Source of the DNA: Miltoncostaea oceani
GTDB lineage: Bacteria > Actinomycetota > Thermoleophilia > Miltoncostaeales > Miltoncostaeaceae
DNA: 64,000 nt
NCBI RefSeq assembly: GCF_018141545.1
Contig: NZ_CP064357.1
Coordinates: 124,001 to 188,000, forward strand
Direction: 5' to 3'
The position numbers and the translations under genes are program-made. Within the stretch, counting starts at the first letter, position 1; the number at the start of each line of letters is the position of its first letter. The notes beneath the pieces were generated by a model. The model searched no databases. It was not told where the DNA came from and worked only from the letters and a program-made list of their open reading frames with translations. Shown piece after piece: positions 19,629-28,838 of this stretch.

Positions 19629-21461
19629 ATGCCCACTGACACCGACGTGCGAAGTGACGTGACCGCCGCTCGCTGGGACCTCAGCTGTCTCTTCGAGAGC
19701 GACGCCGAGGCCCTCTCCGCGATGGAGTTCCTGAACAGTGACGCCAGCGGGTTCCAAGCGCGTGAGCGGGGCCGTATCGCCGGCTACGCCCACGGGGGAG
19801 CTGAAGGGGGCGCGCGCTTCGCCGCGGCGGTGGGCCAGCTGGCCCAGCTGAAGGAGCGGCTCGCCAACGTGACGGGCTACGCGGCCCTTCGCACCTATCA
19901 GGCAACCGGGGACCAGGACGCCAAGGATCTCCTCGCCCGGATCACGACGCTCGAGTCAGAGGTCCAGGATCACCTGCGCTTCTTCGCCCTCGAGTGGTCT
20001 GCACTCAGCGATGAGGACGCCGCGAGGCTGACCGACCACCAGGAGCTTGCCGATCTCAGGCACTGGCTGCTCAAAGGGCGTCGCTTCCGGCCCTACCTGC
20101 TGGGCGAGGCGGAGGAGCGCGCCCTGGCTCAGCGCGATGAGGCCGCGGATGCCTGCTGGCAGAACCTCCACCAGGGGATCATCAGCAGGCTCGGGATCAA
20201 GGTGCTCCTGCCCGGGGCGCCGCGTCGCACGTCGATCGGCTTCGGGCAGGCGCTTGGCATGGTCAAGCACCCATCCCCACGGGTGCGCCGCTCGATGATC
20301 CAGGGGCTCGCCGAGGCTCTCGAGCCTGAGATCGAGACCCTCGCCCAGTGCTACGACAGCCGCGTCTGCGACCGCCTGGCGATAGACCGGATCCGCGGCT
20401 ACTTGACTCCGATCGCAGCGACGAACCTCGCCAACGAGCTCCCCGATGAGCTCGTCCAGAGCCTGCTCACCTCCGTGAGCTCGCGGTACGGGGTCGCACA
20501 GGAATGGTTCCATGCGAAGGCCGCCCACACCGGCTCCAACCGGCTCCATCTGGCGGACCTTTACGCCCCCGTCGGCGCCGGCGACCTGACCGTCGAGTGG
20601 TCAGAAGCACTCGAGTTCGTCAACCGCAGCTTCGACGGGTTCTCCCCTGACGCCGGCCGGATCGTCCGCGGCCTGCTCAATGACGGGCGCATCGACGCCG
20701 GCCTGCGGCGCGACAAGCGGCCCGGTGCCTTCTGCGCCCCCGTCGGTGCGAGCCACCGCCCCTTCATCATGCTGGCCTTCGACGGTGGGCTTCGTCAGGT
20801 CAGCACCCTCGCCCATGAGCTCGGCCACGGTGTCCACCGGACGATGTCGGCGCAGCAGCGGACCGCCCTCGACTACGGGATCGGGATCGAGGTGGCGGAG
20901 ATCCCCTCCACCTTCTTCGAGCTCGTCTTCCGCGACGTCGCCCTGGCCCGCGTCGAGGATCCCGCTCAGCGGGTGACGCTGAGTTGTTCACTGCTCGAGG
21001 ACACCTTCGCGATCGTCTTCCGACAGACCCAGATGGCCCTGTTCGAGCAGCGCGCCTACTCCGCCCGGGCTGCCGGAGAGCAGCTGAGCGCCGCGCGTCT
21101 GAGCGAGTACTGGCTCGACGGCAACCGGGAGTACTTCGGTGGGGCCGTTGAGATGCCCGAAGGGGCGCAGCTCGGCTGGAGCTACATCCCCCACTTCATC
21201 GTGGCGCGCTTCTACACCTACGCCTACAGCTTCGCGTACCTGTGCGCGGCGAGCCTCCACGCGCGCTGGAGGCAGGACCCCGAGCGCATGTCGGTCCTGA
21301 TCAGCGACGAGCTCCTGTGCCGTGGCGGTTCGCGGTCCCCGGCGCAGATCCTCAGCGCGCTCGGCTTCGACCTGTCCGACTCGGCCATCTGGAACGAGGG
21401 CCTTGATGCGATCGCCGGCGCCGTGGCCCAGGCAAAGCGGGATCTCACCAAGCTCTCCTAA
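19629..21461 (+). CDS. M3 family oligoendopeptidase
   Basis: 610 residues, normal for PepF-type M3B oligoendopeptidases. The zinc site HELGH is at 396-400, followed by EVAEIPSTFFE, which supplies the third ligand. It would cut short peptides in the cytoplasm; no signal peptide is present. GAFCAPVGASHRPFIMLAFDG before the zinc site, and YTYAYSFAYLCAASLHARW near the end, are also family-like. ATG 19629 is preferred over an upstream in-frame GTG because the extra 44 residues are Arg/Gly-rich and unlike the family. Convergent with the Nudix gene. Confidence 0.92.
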   Translation: MPTDTDVRSDVTAARWDLSCLFESDAEALSAMEFLNSDASGFQARERGRIAGYAHGGAEGGARFAAAVGQLAQLKERLANVTGYAALRTYQATGDQDAKDLLARITTLESEVQDHLRFFALEWSALSDEDAARLTDHQELADLRHWLLKGRRFRPYLLGEAEERALAQRDEAADACWQNLHQGIISRLGIKVLLPGAPRRTSIGFGQALGMVKHPSPRVRRSMIQGLAEALEPEIETLAQCYDSRVCDRLAIDRIRGYLTPIAATNLANELPDELVQSLLTSVSSRYGVAQEWFHAKAAHTGSNRLHLADLYAPVGAGDLTVEWSEALEFVNRSFDGFSPDAGRIVRGLLNDGRIDAGLRRDKRPGAFCAPVGASHRPFIMLAFDGGLRQVSTLAHELGHGVHRTMSAQQRTALDYGIGIEVAEIPSTFFELVFRDVALARVEDPAQRVTLSCSLLEDTFAIVFRQTQMALFEQRAYSARAAGEQLSAARLSEYWLDGNREYFGGAVEMPEGAQLGWSYIPHFIVARFYTYAYSFAYLCAASLHARWRQDPERMSVLISDELLCRGGSRSPAQILSALGFDLSDSAIWNEGLDAIAGAVAQAKRDLTKLS

Positions 21462-21492
21462 GACCCCGGGGCCGCCCACCCCTGCCGTCGGA

Positions 21493-22033
21493 TCAGGCGA
21501 AGGCGGGGCCGATGACAAGACGCGCGAGCAGGACCGTCTTGGCGTCGTAGAGCGAGGCGTGAGCGTCGGCAGGTCCCGAGTTCACTTGGGACAGGTGGGT
21601 CTTCACGAGCGTGATCCGCTCGTCGTCGTCCGCCGTCGGCGCGTCGGGATCCTCGACGACATCCTCGGCGAGGAAGTAGTGCCCGAGCTCGTCGGTGATC
21701 CCGGGGCTCGTGAGGAACGACCCGAGGTAGGCCATCCTTTCGGGCGCGCAGCCCCGTCTCCTCGCCGAGCTCCCGGATCGCGGCCTGCTCGGGCGTCTCG
21801 CCCTCGTCGACTCCACCTGCCGGTGCCTCGAGGATCTCGCGCGCCACCGCAGGTCGGAACTGGCTGACGAGGTAGACGAAGCCCTCATGGTCCATCGGCA
21901 GGACATGGACGACATGCGGCGCGCGCATCACCAGGTGCTCGCGATCGCCGACCGCGAGGACCTGCGCCCGGACACGGCCTCGGGACAGCGATGGCAGGTC
22001 GTTCTCGGGGCCAGTCGTCAGGGGCGAAGACAT
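21493..22033 (-). pseudogene. Nudix hydrolase (ADP-ribose pyrophosphatase type), frameshifted
   Basis: From ATG 22033 the frame reads MSSPLTTGPENDLPSLS through VVHVLPMDHEGFVYLVSQFRP and the Nudix box GGVDEGETPEQAAIRELGEETGL. It then leaves frame near 21745. The remaining family-like sequence (ERMAYLGSFLTSPGITDELG, FLAEDVVED and a C-terminal helix) is in another frame ending at 21493. The length is one base more than a multiple of three, so a single extra base near 21740-21755 explains it. Either a sequencing error, a true mutation or a +1 shift at a CCC run. The product would hydrolyse ADP-ribose. Confidence 0.7.
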
Positions 22034-22437
22034 GAGCGGCGATCCTCGGTCGTCGGTGAACTCACCTCGAGGATAGGCCGCCGGCGAGCGGCTGCAGGGG
22101 CCGTGTCGGGCATCGACGTGAAGAAGCCGGCGTGCGCGGCGCGACCGCGCTAGCTTCGACCGCACGGGGTCATGCCAACCTCCTGTGTGGATCTTGGTCC
22201 CGTCAGCGCCCGGCCTTCGCGCCGGGTCTTTTCTTGCCCTAAGCCGGTGTCGCGCCTGCGGGTCGAACGGGTCGGGAGAGCGGCATCTGCCAGGGGGGGG
22301 CGGCTGCCCCTCCGGGCCCGCGACGCGTCCTCCGCGGTCGCCCCTGCATTCCTGAACGGAGGTCGAGTGTTCCGGCCGGGCGCGGCGCATTAGGCTGCGC
22401 CGGATCGCTGACCCGCAGCGCGCGCCTGGAGCCCCCG
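22034..22437. other. Gene-free stretch with an orphan terminator
   Basis: About 400 bases between the divergent Nudix and secreted-protein genes. It carries a classical plus-strand terminator at 22209-22235 although no plus-strand gene lies before it, so a short transcript between about 22035 and 22235 is possible. Confidence 0.45.
22209..22235 (+). terminator. Intrinsic terminator without an upstream gene
   Basis: CCCGGC at 22209-22214 and GCCGGG at 22221-22226 form a 6-bp stem with a CTTCGC loop, followed by TCTTTTCTT. This is a textbook rho-independent signal for plus-strand transcription. Confidence 0.7.
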
Positions 22438-24168
22438 ATGCCCGCCATCCGCCGCCTCTCCTTGATCACATCGGCTCTGGCACTCGGAGTGCTCCTCCCT
22501 CTCGGTGGGGGAGTCGCCGCGGGTGCGCCGGCGCCGGGGGCGGTGCGGGTCGCGGTGACGGGTGTGGCGAAGGGCCAGCCGGTCAAGATCGTCCTGACGC
22601 GCGCGGGGCAGAGGCCACGCTCGGTCCAACGGCAGGGCACCCTCCTTCGCAACCTCAGTCCCGGTCGTTGGCGCGTCAAGGTCTCACCGGTGACGACGCT
22701 GCGGCGTCACCGCTCGGTCCCGCGGGGTGCCCGGGTGCTGCCGCGCCGCGCCGCGTTCACCGTGACGGTCAGGACGCGCAAGACGACGACCCTCCGCGTC
22801 GCCTACGGGACCGTCGTCAACCCGGGGGTGATCGCCGCCCCGGCGACGCTCGCCGTGGCGGGGAACCCGCTTCTCCCGGCGTCGATCACCGTCTCCTCCC
22901 GATCGACCGCACGCGTTGGCTCGGTGATCCTCTCCGGACCGAGCGTCGACCTGCCGGATGGCCTCGTGGCGAAGGTTGCCCGGGTCTCGGCGGGGAGGGC
23001 CGGGACGAAGGTTCTCGGCCTCCAGCATGTGCCGGTCACGAGCGCCGTCCCGGTGATCTCCTACTCGGGTCCGCTCCTTGACCAGCGGGCGCGGACGGCG
23101 GCCTTCGGCGCCTATGCGGACCTCAAGGTCAACGGCTCCGACTGCGGGTTCACAGGTGGCTTCGAGCTCGGCGGGTCGTTCACCTTCGGCACCCCGCGGA
23201 TCGAAGCCGATGTGGATGCCGGCAACTTCGGCTTCGGCGCCCGGGCGAACCTGGTGATTCACTCACGCCCGGAGGCGAACCTGAAGATGGTGACCGCCGC
23301 CGGCGTGTTCTGTGAGAAGACGCTCGCGGCTCCGACGGTCGTGGTCGGCTACATCCCCGCTGGCCTGATCCCCGTCCCCGTCTACGTCTCGGTCCCGATG
23401 GAGATGCGGGCCGAGGCGACCGCCCAGACGACGATCACGAGCAAGGTCGCTTGGGACATGGCGGTCGGTGTCCGCACGTCGGGGGCCAGAGCAGTGCCGG
23501 TCTTCGAGGCGCGCAATCCCTCGATGGACATCAACGTCGCATCCGACTCGGTCACCACCGTCGGCCCTTCTGTCGGCCTCGAGATCGGCCTCGGCGTCCG
23601 TTCGGCGGCCAGCATCAACGTCAAGGTCGCCACCGCGGTCGAGTTCACGACCGGCGGCCGCCAGTGCAGCTGGGACTGGACGCTCGGTGAGTTCACCGGC
23701 GCGGTCAAAGTCGGGCCTCTCAGCCTGCGCACCCCCGCCGCGGGCGTCGGCTCCCATCGCCTCTGGACCGGCTGTGGCGCATCCACCTTCGCGCCGCCGC
23801 CCCCGCCCCCCGAGGCGGGGCCGATCCCGGGCCTGCCTTTCCCGTTCGGCTACCTCGGCTATGGGGAGACGACGAACAGGGTGCGGCCCGAGATCTTCCG
23901 CACGGGCCCGAGCAACTGCAGTCCCGGATTCTCAGGCCTCGTCTGGAGCGAGTGGGGGCCGACCCGGGCTGTCGCCACCGGCACGGTCTACTACTGGGAT
24001 GGCACGGGCTCCTGCCTCACCACTCCGGCTGTGGTGGGCCCAGGGACGGTCGTCCTCTCCGAGCCGAAGACATGCGGGACCGCGGGCCTGGTCTTCACCA
24101 AGCTGGTCTTCACGACCCCGGCGCGCGAGGAGACCCACCCTCCGGGCCAATGCCTCCCGCCCGCCTGA
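22438..24168 (+). CDS. Large secreted beta-rich protein of unknown function
   Basis: 576 residues with a Sec signal (MPAIRRLSLITSALALGVL, cleavage likely in VAAGAPA). An N-terminal beta domain (about 35-125: VRVAVTGVAKGQPVKIVLT, LLRNLSPGRWRVKVSP) looks like a PEGA/carboxypeptidase-regulatory-like sandwich. The central region repeats alternating hydrophobic strands with VGLEIGLGVRSAASINVKVATAVEF and GAYADLKVNGSDCGFTGGFELGG. A polyproline linker near 455 precedes a cysteine-bearing C-terminal domain. It may be a surface or adhesin-type protein. No RBS is clear; ATG 22438 is used. A terminator hairpin follows at 24198. Confidence 0.75.
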   Translation: MPAIRRLSLITSALALGVLLPLGGGVAAGAPAPGAVRVAVTGVAKGQPVKIVLTRAGQRPRSVQRQGTLLRNLSPGRWRVKVSPVTTLRRHRSVPRGARVLPRRAAFTVTVRTRKTTTLRVAYGTVVNPGVIAAPATLAVAGNPLLPASITVSSRSTARVGSVILSGPSVDLPDGLVAKVARVSAGRAGTKVLGLQHVPVTSAVPVISYSGPLLDQRARTAAFGAYADLKVNGSDCGFTGGFELGGSFTFGTPRIEADVDAGNFGFGARANLVIHSRPEANLKMVTAAGVFCEKTLAAPTVVVGYIPAGLIPVPVYVSVPMEMRAEATAQTTITSKVAWDMAVGVRTSGARAVPVFEARNPSMDINVASDSVTTVGPSVGLEIGLGVRSAASINVKVATAVEFTTGGRQCSWDWTLGEFTGAVKVGPLSLRTPAAGVGSHRLWTGCGASTFAPPPPPPEAGPIPGLPFPFGYLGYGETTNRVRPEIFRTGPSNCSPGFSGLVWSEWGPTRAVATGTVYYWDGTGSCLTTPAVVGPGTVVLSEPKTCGTAGLVFTKLVFTTPAREETHPPGQCLPPA

Positions 24169-24197
24169 GCGGCGCCGACGCCCCGGTTGAGCACTGC

Positions 24198-24227
24198 GCG
24201 CCCGGACAGACTGGGCTGTCCGGGCGC
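24198..24227 (+). terminator. Probable terminator hairpin
   Basis: GCGCCCGGACAG at 24198-24209 pairs perfectly with CTGTCCGGGCGC at 24216-24227 around a 6-base loop, 30 bases after the secreted-protein stop. Confidence 0.7.
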
Positions 24228-24431
24228 TGGGGCGCGCAGGCAGGGCGGCCCCGTTGCCTGAACAGAGGTCGCCGGCTTAGCTGACCAGCGGTCGACCTGT
24301 TCGCGGCTGAGGCGCCTACTCGGGGCAGGGGGCCGACGGGCACAGGTAGTCCCTGTCGAGCGCGTGCCGACCGATTCGGCGCATGCTCCCACGCACCCTG
24401 GACGCCAACGTGCGCTGCGAACCCGTGGGGC

Positions 24432-24806
24432 TCAGGCTGCCGCGGCGAGCCTCTCCGAGAGCAGCCGGAGCTCGAGGCTCGCCTCGTAGACGACGTCCAC
24501 GTCGGCCGGGCTGACCATGAACTGCGCACCGTCCTGGTCGCTCAGGAGCTGCGAGTAGGGGATGTCCTCGACCCGGCTGACCGTCATCACCGGCGCGTGG
24601 GAGTGGGGGGATGAGACGACGAAGACGACCTCGAGCTCGCCCGCGATCGCCATCTCCCGCAGGGACTCGCCGACGATCTCGCGCTCGAAGCCGGTCATCT
24701 CGCAGATTCCATCGACGCTGAGCCGGGCGTGGCCATCCCCGACCGCCCTGAGCGCGACGCGACGCGACTCCTCGAACTCGTGGATCTCCTGGAAGATGTC
24801 GCTCAT
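24432..24806 (-). CDS. Hypothetical protein with a winged-helix-like middle
   Basis: 124 residues from ATG 24806, which has GGAGG seven bases upstream; longer starts lack this. An N-terminal helix (FQEIHEFEESRRVALRAV) leads to LSVDGICEMTGFEREIVGESLREMAIAGELEVVFV, a possible helix-turn-helix with wing. The C-terminus is helical (VVYEASLELRLLSERLAAAA). No known family. Convergent with the preceding secreted-protein gene. Confidence 0.6.
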   Translation of the reverse strand: MSDIFQEIHEFEESRRVALRAVGDGHARLSVDGICEMTGFEREIVGESLREMAIAGELEVVFVVSSPHSHAPVMTVSRVEDIPYSQLLSDQDGAQFMVSPADVDVVYEASLELRLLSERLAAAA

Positions 24807-25028
24807 CGGGTTGCCTCCATGCGTTGACGGCGGAGCACCTCCGTGGATCCCCACGGCGGCCCCTCATCACTGACGCTACGACGTCTGCGGGCCGAGGCAT
24901 GCGGCTGATCGGACGGTACGGATACGGCGAGCGGGCCGACCACGAAAGTCTGCTCTGAGCAGTGAAAGTCTCCCGGCGCCGAGGCGATGGTTCGGCGCCG
25001 CGCACCATCTCGGACTTACATTGACCGT

Positions 25029-25187
25029 GTGAGTGGAGCCCTCTTCTGCGGAATCGTGATCGCTGTCTCAGCCACCGCGGTGATCCTTCTGGCCGTCGGC
25101 CTTCTGAGTCGCTGCCGGGGCTGGGATCAAGAGGCTGAGGGCCGGCGCCTCGACGAGGCTCTGCGCTCGCAGCGCGACCGCCATTGA
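25029..25187 (+). CDS. Small single-pass membrane protein
   Basis: 52 residues from GTG 25029. A 22-residue hydrophobic segment (CGIVIAVSATAVILLAVGLL) is followed by SRCRGWDQEAEGRRLDEALRSQRDRH, giving a positive cytoplasmic tail. No ribosome binding site is clear; an upstream in-frame ATG at 24987 is possible. Family unknown. Confidence 0.4.
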   Translation: MSGALFCGIVIAVSATAVILLAVGLLSRCRGWDQEAEGRRLDEALRSQRDRH

Positions 25188-25288
25188 GGGAGTCGGGGCT
25201 CTCCTAGGCCGCGCGACTCGAGCTGGAGCGGCGGGAGGTTCGCGCGCCCCGCGCGATCGGAGGCTTACGGTCTGTGTATGAACTCTGG

Positions 25289-26701
25289 CTAGGCCGCGAG
25301 CTCTGACACAGCGGCCTTCTCGGCCGTGCCCGCGAGCGGGCTTCTCGTCCGGTCGCCGGGGCGGGCAGGAACGCCAGCGGCGCCCCCGCCCGTGATCCCC
25401 GCGGGCGAGCGTTTCCCGTCTCCCGGTACCTCCGGGCGACAGTCGTGCGGTTCGGCATCCAGGGTGATCCGGCCGTCCGCCCACGCGGCGAGGACGGCGG
25501 CGGCGTCGGTGTCGCGGTCGGCCGAGTGTCCGCACCCTGAGCAGATGAAGGTGCGCTTGGAGAGCGCAAGCGCCGGGCCGACCTCGCCACAGTGAGAGCA
25601 GGCTCTGGTCGAGGGCAGCCAGCGCGGCGCGCGGATCATCTCGCCTGAGCGCCAGGCGAGCTTGTAGTCGAGCTGGCGTTCGATCTCGCCCCAGGCCGCG
25701 TCCGAGATGGCGCGTGCGAGGCGGGTCCGGACGAGGCCCCGGATGCCGAGGGTCTCAACGCAGATCCGGCCGTGGGTCTTGGCCAGATCGGTGGTGAGCT
25801 TGTTCGTGAAGTCGTTGCGCTGGTCGCGCACCCGCTGGTGGAGGCGGGCCATGCGCCGGCGGGCCTGCTCGCGCCGACGGGAGCCGCGCCGGCGGCGCGA
25901 CAACACGCGGTTCGCCCGGCGTAGCTGGCGGAGCGCGCGGGTGAGGTGGCGCGGGTTCTCGACCCGGACGACCTCCGCGCCGTCGGCGGTGGCGCCGACC
26001 ACGAGCGCGGTGAGGCCGCGGTCGAGGCCGACCGCCGGCCCGCCGCCCTGGTGGTGGTGGGCCTGGTGGAGCGGAGGACAGGCGAGCGTGATCGCCACCA
26101 CGAGGCGCCGGCCGTCGCGGCGCAGGGTGGCCTGCAGCGGCCGCGCGCCACGGCGCATGAGCCGGCGCACCCGCCGGGTGTCCTCGCGCACGCGGACCAC
26201 GCCGATCCGCGGCAGCTTGACGACGCGGGCCGCGTCGCCGCTTCCGACCTGCACCGATCGGCGGTTCTTGGCCCGAAAGCGACAGCTCTCGGCGGTGCGG
26301 CCGCGCTTCTTGAAACGCGGGAAGCCCATGCGGGCGCCTTTCCGGGTGCCGTTGCGCGACCCGGAGACCGCCCCGAGCGCCCGACCGAGATCCACGCAGG
26401 CTTCCTCCATCACGCCCTGATGAACCTCGTCCCGCCAGGGCAGCCCATCGGGTGATCCCGCCTCGGACGATCGCTTCCAGGCGTTGAAGGCGTTGATGAT
26501 CGAGAAGGGCGTCCAGGGCACCTCGGCGGTGGCGTCCGTCTCCCGGGCATCGAGCGCGTCCTTCACGAGCCGCAGGGCCTGATTCCAGGCGAAGCGCGAG
26601 GCGCCCAGGTGGCGGGCCATCAGCTCGCGCTGCTCTGGCGTCGGCTCGAGCGTGAAGCGGAAGCTCGCGGTGCGCCAGTCGTCGGGGAGCTTGGCCGCCA
26701 T
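25289..26701 (-). mobile_element. tnpB: TnpB, RNA-guided nuclease of IS200/IS605 type
   Basis: 470 residues from ATG 26701 (MAAKLPDDWRT). It has the N-terminal helix-turn-helix (TPEQRELMARHLGASRFAWNQAL), the RuvC-like triad Asp227 (VGLDRGL), Glu316 (CVETLGI) and Asp397 (ADRDTDAA), and a zinc finger with C368-x2-C371 and C387-x2-C390. All catalytic residues are present, so it may be active. TnpB cuts DNA guided by an RNA transcribed from the element's right end, here expected just past 25289. A Pro/Gly-rich C-terminal tail of about 60 residues is unusual. No tnpA transposase lies beside it. Confidence 0.88.
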
Positions 26702-26759
26702 CGCCTGCAAGTATTGGCAGGTTCCCGGACGGCACGAGCCCCTTCCCCGTACCGCCTCG

Positions 26760-27536
26760 CTACGCCAGCACGCGCCCCAGCAGGTAGTGGCAGGCGGCGA
26801 TCTCCATCCAGGCCCGGGCACTCGCAGCCGACCCCTCATACGACCGCGACAGGCGGCGCCAACGGCCGAGGCGCGCGAAGGCGTCCTCGATCCGCCAGAG
26901 CGGGCGCAGCGGCGTGAAGCGCGAGGCGCCCTTCGGCGGTGCCTTGATGTCGAGGGCGATGCCGCGGCGTGCGCACATCGCGGCCAGCCCGCGGTAACCG
27001 CGGTCGGCGATGATCGCGCGCACCGACGGCATCGCGTCGAGCACCGTCTCGAGGAGCTCGCCCGCGGCGCGGACATCGTGCGGCCGGGCCGAGTCGACTC
27101 GCACGGCCACAGGCGATCCGGTGATGTCGAGCAGGAGGGTGCGCTTCGCGCCGTTGGTGCGGCCGCCGTGGCCGCCCGGCTCGTGGAACGACGGGCCGGC
27201 GCGGCCCCCGCGGGCGACCTGGGCGTCGACCACCAGCATCGAGGGGTCGAGCGTGCGGCCCTTCATCAGCCGCGCGATCTGACAAAGGCGCGTGAGCAGC
27301 TTGGCCCACACGCCGGTATCGCGCCAGCGCCGGAACTGCTGCCAGACGGTCCCCCAGGCGGGATACTCCGACGGCAGGTAACGCCACGGCGAGCCGGTGC
27401 GGGCGAGGTAGAGGATGGCGTCGCAGATGGCCCTGCGAGACACGGCAGGCGGACGGCCGCGCCGGCCCGCAGGGGACTCCAGCACGTCGCAGATGAGGCG
27501 CCACTCGTCATCGGTGAGGTCGCTCGGATAGGCCAT
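26760..27536 (-). mobile_element. IS5-family DDE transposase, intact
   Basis: 258 residues from ATG 27536 (MAYPSDLTDDEW, the family start). The catalytic acids are Asp104 (LVVDAQV), Asp178 (IIADRGYRG) and Glu234 (RSYEGSAASARAW), with the insertion-domain motif HGGRTNGAKR that places it near the IS402/IS427 groups. It is uninterrupted in one frame. Its end is only 58 bases from the tnpB start, so one element may have inserted in or next to the other. Terminal inverted repeats could not be found by eye; GGGCCTGTGTTTGAACTGAT on the minus strand near 27580-27605 may be the right end. Confidence 0.88.
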
Positions 27537-27601
27537 ACGCACCGTTTGTAGCGGTGCGGTGGCCAAGATCCCTGATCGGTACCCGGATCAGTTCAAACAC
27601 A

Positions 27602-27620
27602 GGCCCTGAGCCTCAGGGCC
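27602..27620. promoter_or_regulatory. Perfect 9-bp palindrome touching the next start codon
   Basis: GGCCCTGAG, one C, CTCAGGGCC: a perfect inverted repeat ending at the base before ATG 27621. It occupies the place of the ribosome binding site, so it may restrain translation, be an operator, or be the end of the transposon to its left. Confidence 0.5.
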
Positions 27621-28070
27621 ATGACGATCCGCTCCCGCATCCTCCCCGCATGTCTCGCCTGCTGCCTCGCTCTCGCCGCGGGCGCCGGATGTGCTTCACC
27701 TGGAGACGAGGCTCCTACGGCGCCGACCAGCCCCGCTCCGTCCGCCGCTCCGCCTGCCGGGGTCGTTCCGGAGGCTGTCGAGCGTCTGCAGATCGCCGAC
27801 GCGATGCGGGCCGCCTACCTGACGGCGAACCTCACCCAGATCCAGGAGGGCGCCTACCCCGCGTCAGGGGAGATGGCCGAGCTCCTCGGTGCGTCCGAGC
27901 CGGCGTTGGCCTTCGCGGCGATGGAGAGGCGGGGCGACTCCCCGACACGGCCCGGCGTCATCGGGGTCTGGACGGACGGTCGCGGGGCCCTCGTCCTGAG
28001 CGCGATCACGCCATCGGAGCAGGAGATGCGCCTCGTCGTCGACGACGGCGCCCTGACCAGCAACTCCTAG
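27621..28070 (+). CDS. Putative lipoprotein
   Basis: 149 residues. The signal (MTIRSRILPACLACCLALAAGAGC) ends in a lipobox with Cys24, followed by a Pro/Ser/Ala-rich linker. The mature domain has a helix (EAVERLQIADAMRAAYLTANLTQIQEG) and strands (VIGVWTDGRGALVLSAI). The helix followed by the YPASGEM stretch recalls secreted pseudopilin-like folds, but no assignment is safe. The gene begins directly after a palindrome and downstream of the IS5-type element. Confidence 0.65.
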   Translation: MTIRSRILPACLACCLALAAGAGCASPGDEAPTAPTSPAPSAAPPAGVVPEAVERLQIADAMRAAYLTANLTQIQEGAYPASGEMAELLGASEPALAFAAMERRGDSPTRPGVIGVWTDGRGALVLSAITPSEQEMRLVVDDGALTSNS

Positions 28071-28098
28071 CTCGGTCTCGTTCCCACCCAGGAGCCGC

Positions 28099-28665
28099 TC
28101 AGCCGGTGTAAATCACGAAGTGCCATCGAATGGTCCGCGAGCCGGATACACAGACGCCGTCATCGATGGGCGTTCCCGACCGGGCCCGCACGCGGCAGGA
28201 GAAACCTCTGATCTGTGCAGGTCGATAGGCGCCGCTGTCGCGGTCGTAGTTGTGGAAGATCCTCAGGATGCTCTTGGCGGCGGGACAGGCCACTCGAGTG
28301 GTACGGATGTTCTCGGCCCGGTCGCCGTAGCGACGATCCGGCCGGAAGGCGCTGCAGCGCCGAACCGCGGTCGCTGTCTCACTGGCCCAGTCGCCGTGTG
28401 CGGCGGCATTGGATGAAGCGGACGAGCCCGGGATCTGGGCAGGATCAGCACTGAGCGCCTGTCCTGAGCCAGCTGCGAGCAAGGTCAATGTGACGGCCAC
28501 GACGGAGAGCCCTCCGCACCTCCGCGTCCCTCTGCGCGTCGGACTCCAGGCAGGCGAGTGGGCGAGTCTTCTTCCCTCCGCCGATCCGCGGCGTCCAGTC
28601 CGGTCGTCCCTCTGTGGCTGCGGTTGGCCCCCCGCTGCGTCCTGGGTGGCCTGGTCTGGGTTCAC
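28099..28665 (-). CDS. Secreted cysteine-containing protein
   Basis: About 188 residues from GTG 28665; a longer start at 28731 is possible. A hydrophobic signal-like segment (GGLSVVAVTLTLLAAGSGQALS) lies about 55-75 residues from the start, preceded by an Arg-rich region, so the true start may differ. The mature part has RAENIRTTRVACPAAKSILRIF, RGFSCRVR and DDGVCVSGSRTIRWHFV, the disulfide pattern of a common actinobacterial class of small secreted proteins of unknown role. It is convergent with the lipoprotein gene. Confidence 0.6.
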   Translation of the reverse strand: MNPDQATQDAAGGQPQPQRDDRTGRRGSAEGRRLAHSPAWSPTRRGTRRCGGLSVVAVTLTLLAAGSGQALSADPAQIPGSSASSNAAAHGDWASETATAVRRCSAFRPDRRYGDRAENIRTTRVACPAAKSILRIFHNYDRDSGAYRPAQIRGFSCRVRARSGTPIDDGVCVSGSRTIRWHFVIYTG

Positions 28666-28838
28666 GAGGCCTTCGACGGTCGAGATGATGTTCTCCTCAC
28701 TCTGATGATCGTGCTGGCGGCCCCTGTGCACTTCGGGCCCGCCGCGAGCCCTTCTCCGGTAGTTCGTGCCGGGATCAGTCCGGACGCCTTGCCACGAGGA
28801 CCCGTTTCGGCGGGGAGCCGAGCGACCTCGATCGTTCC

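Noticed and set aside
26702-27620. Clear terminal inverted repeats and target duplication for the IS5-type element
   Set aside because: I compared both flanks by eye and found no convincing matching ends, so element borders are not reported.
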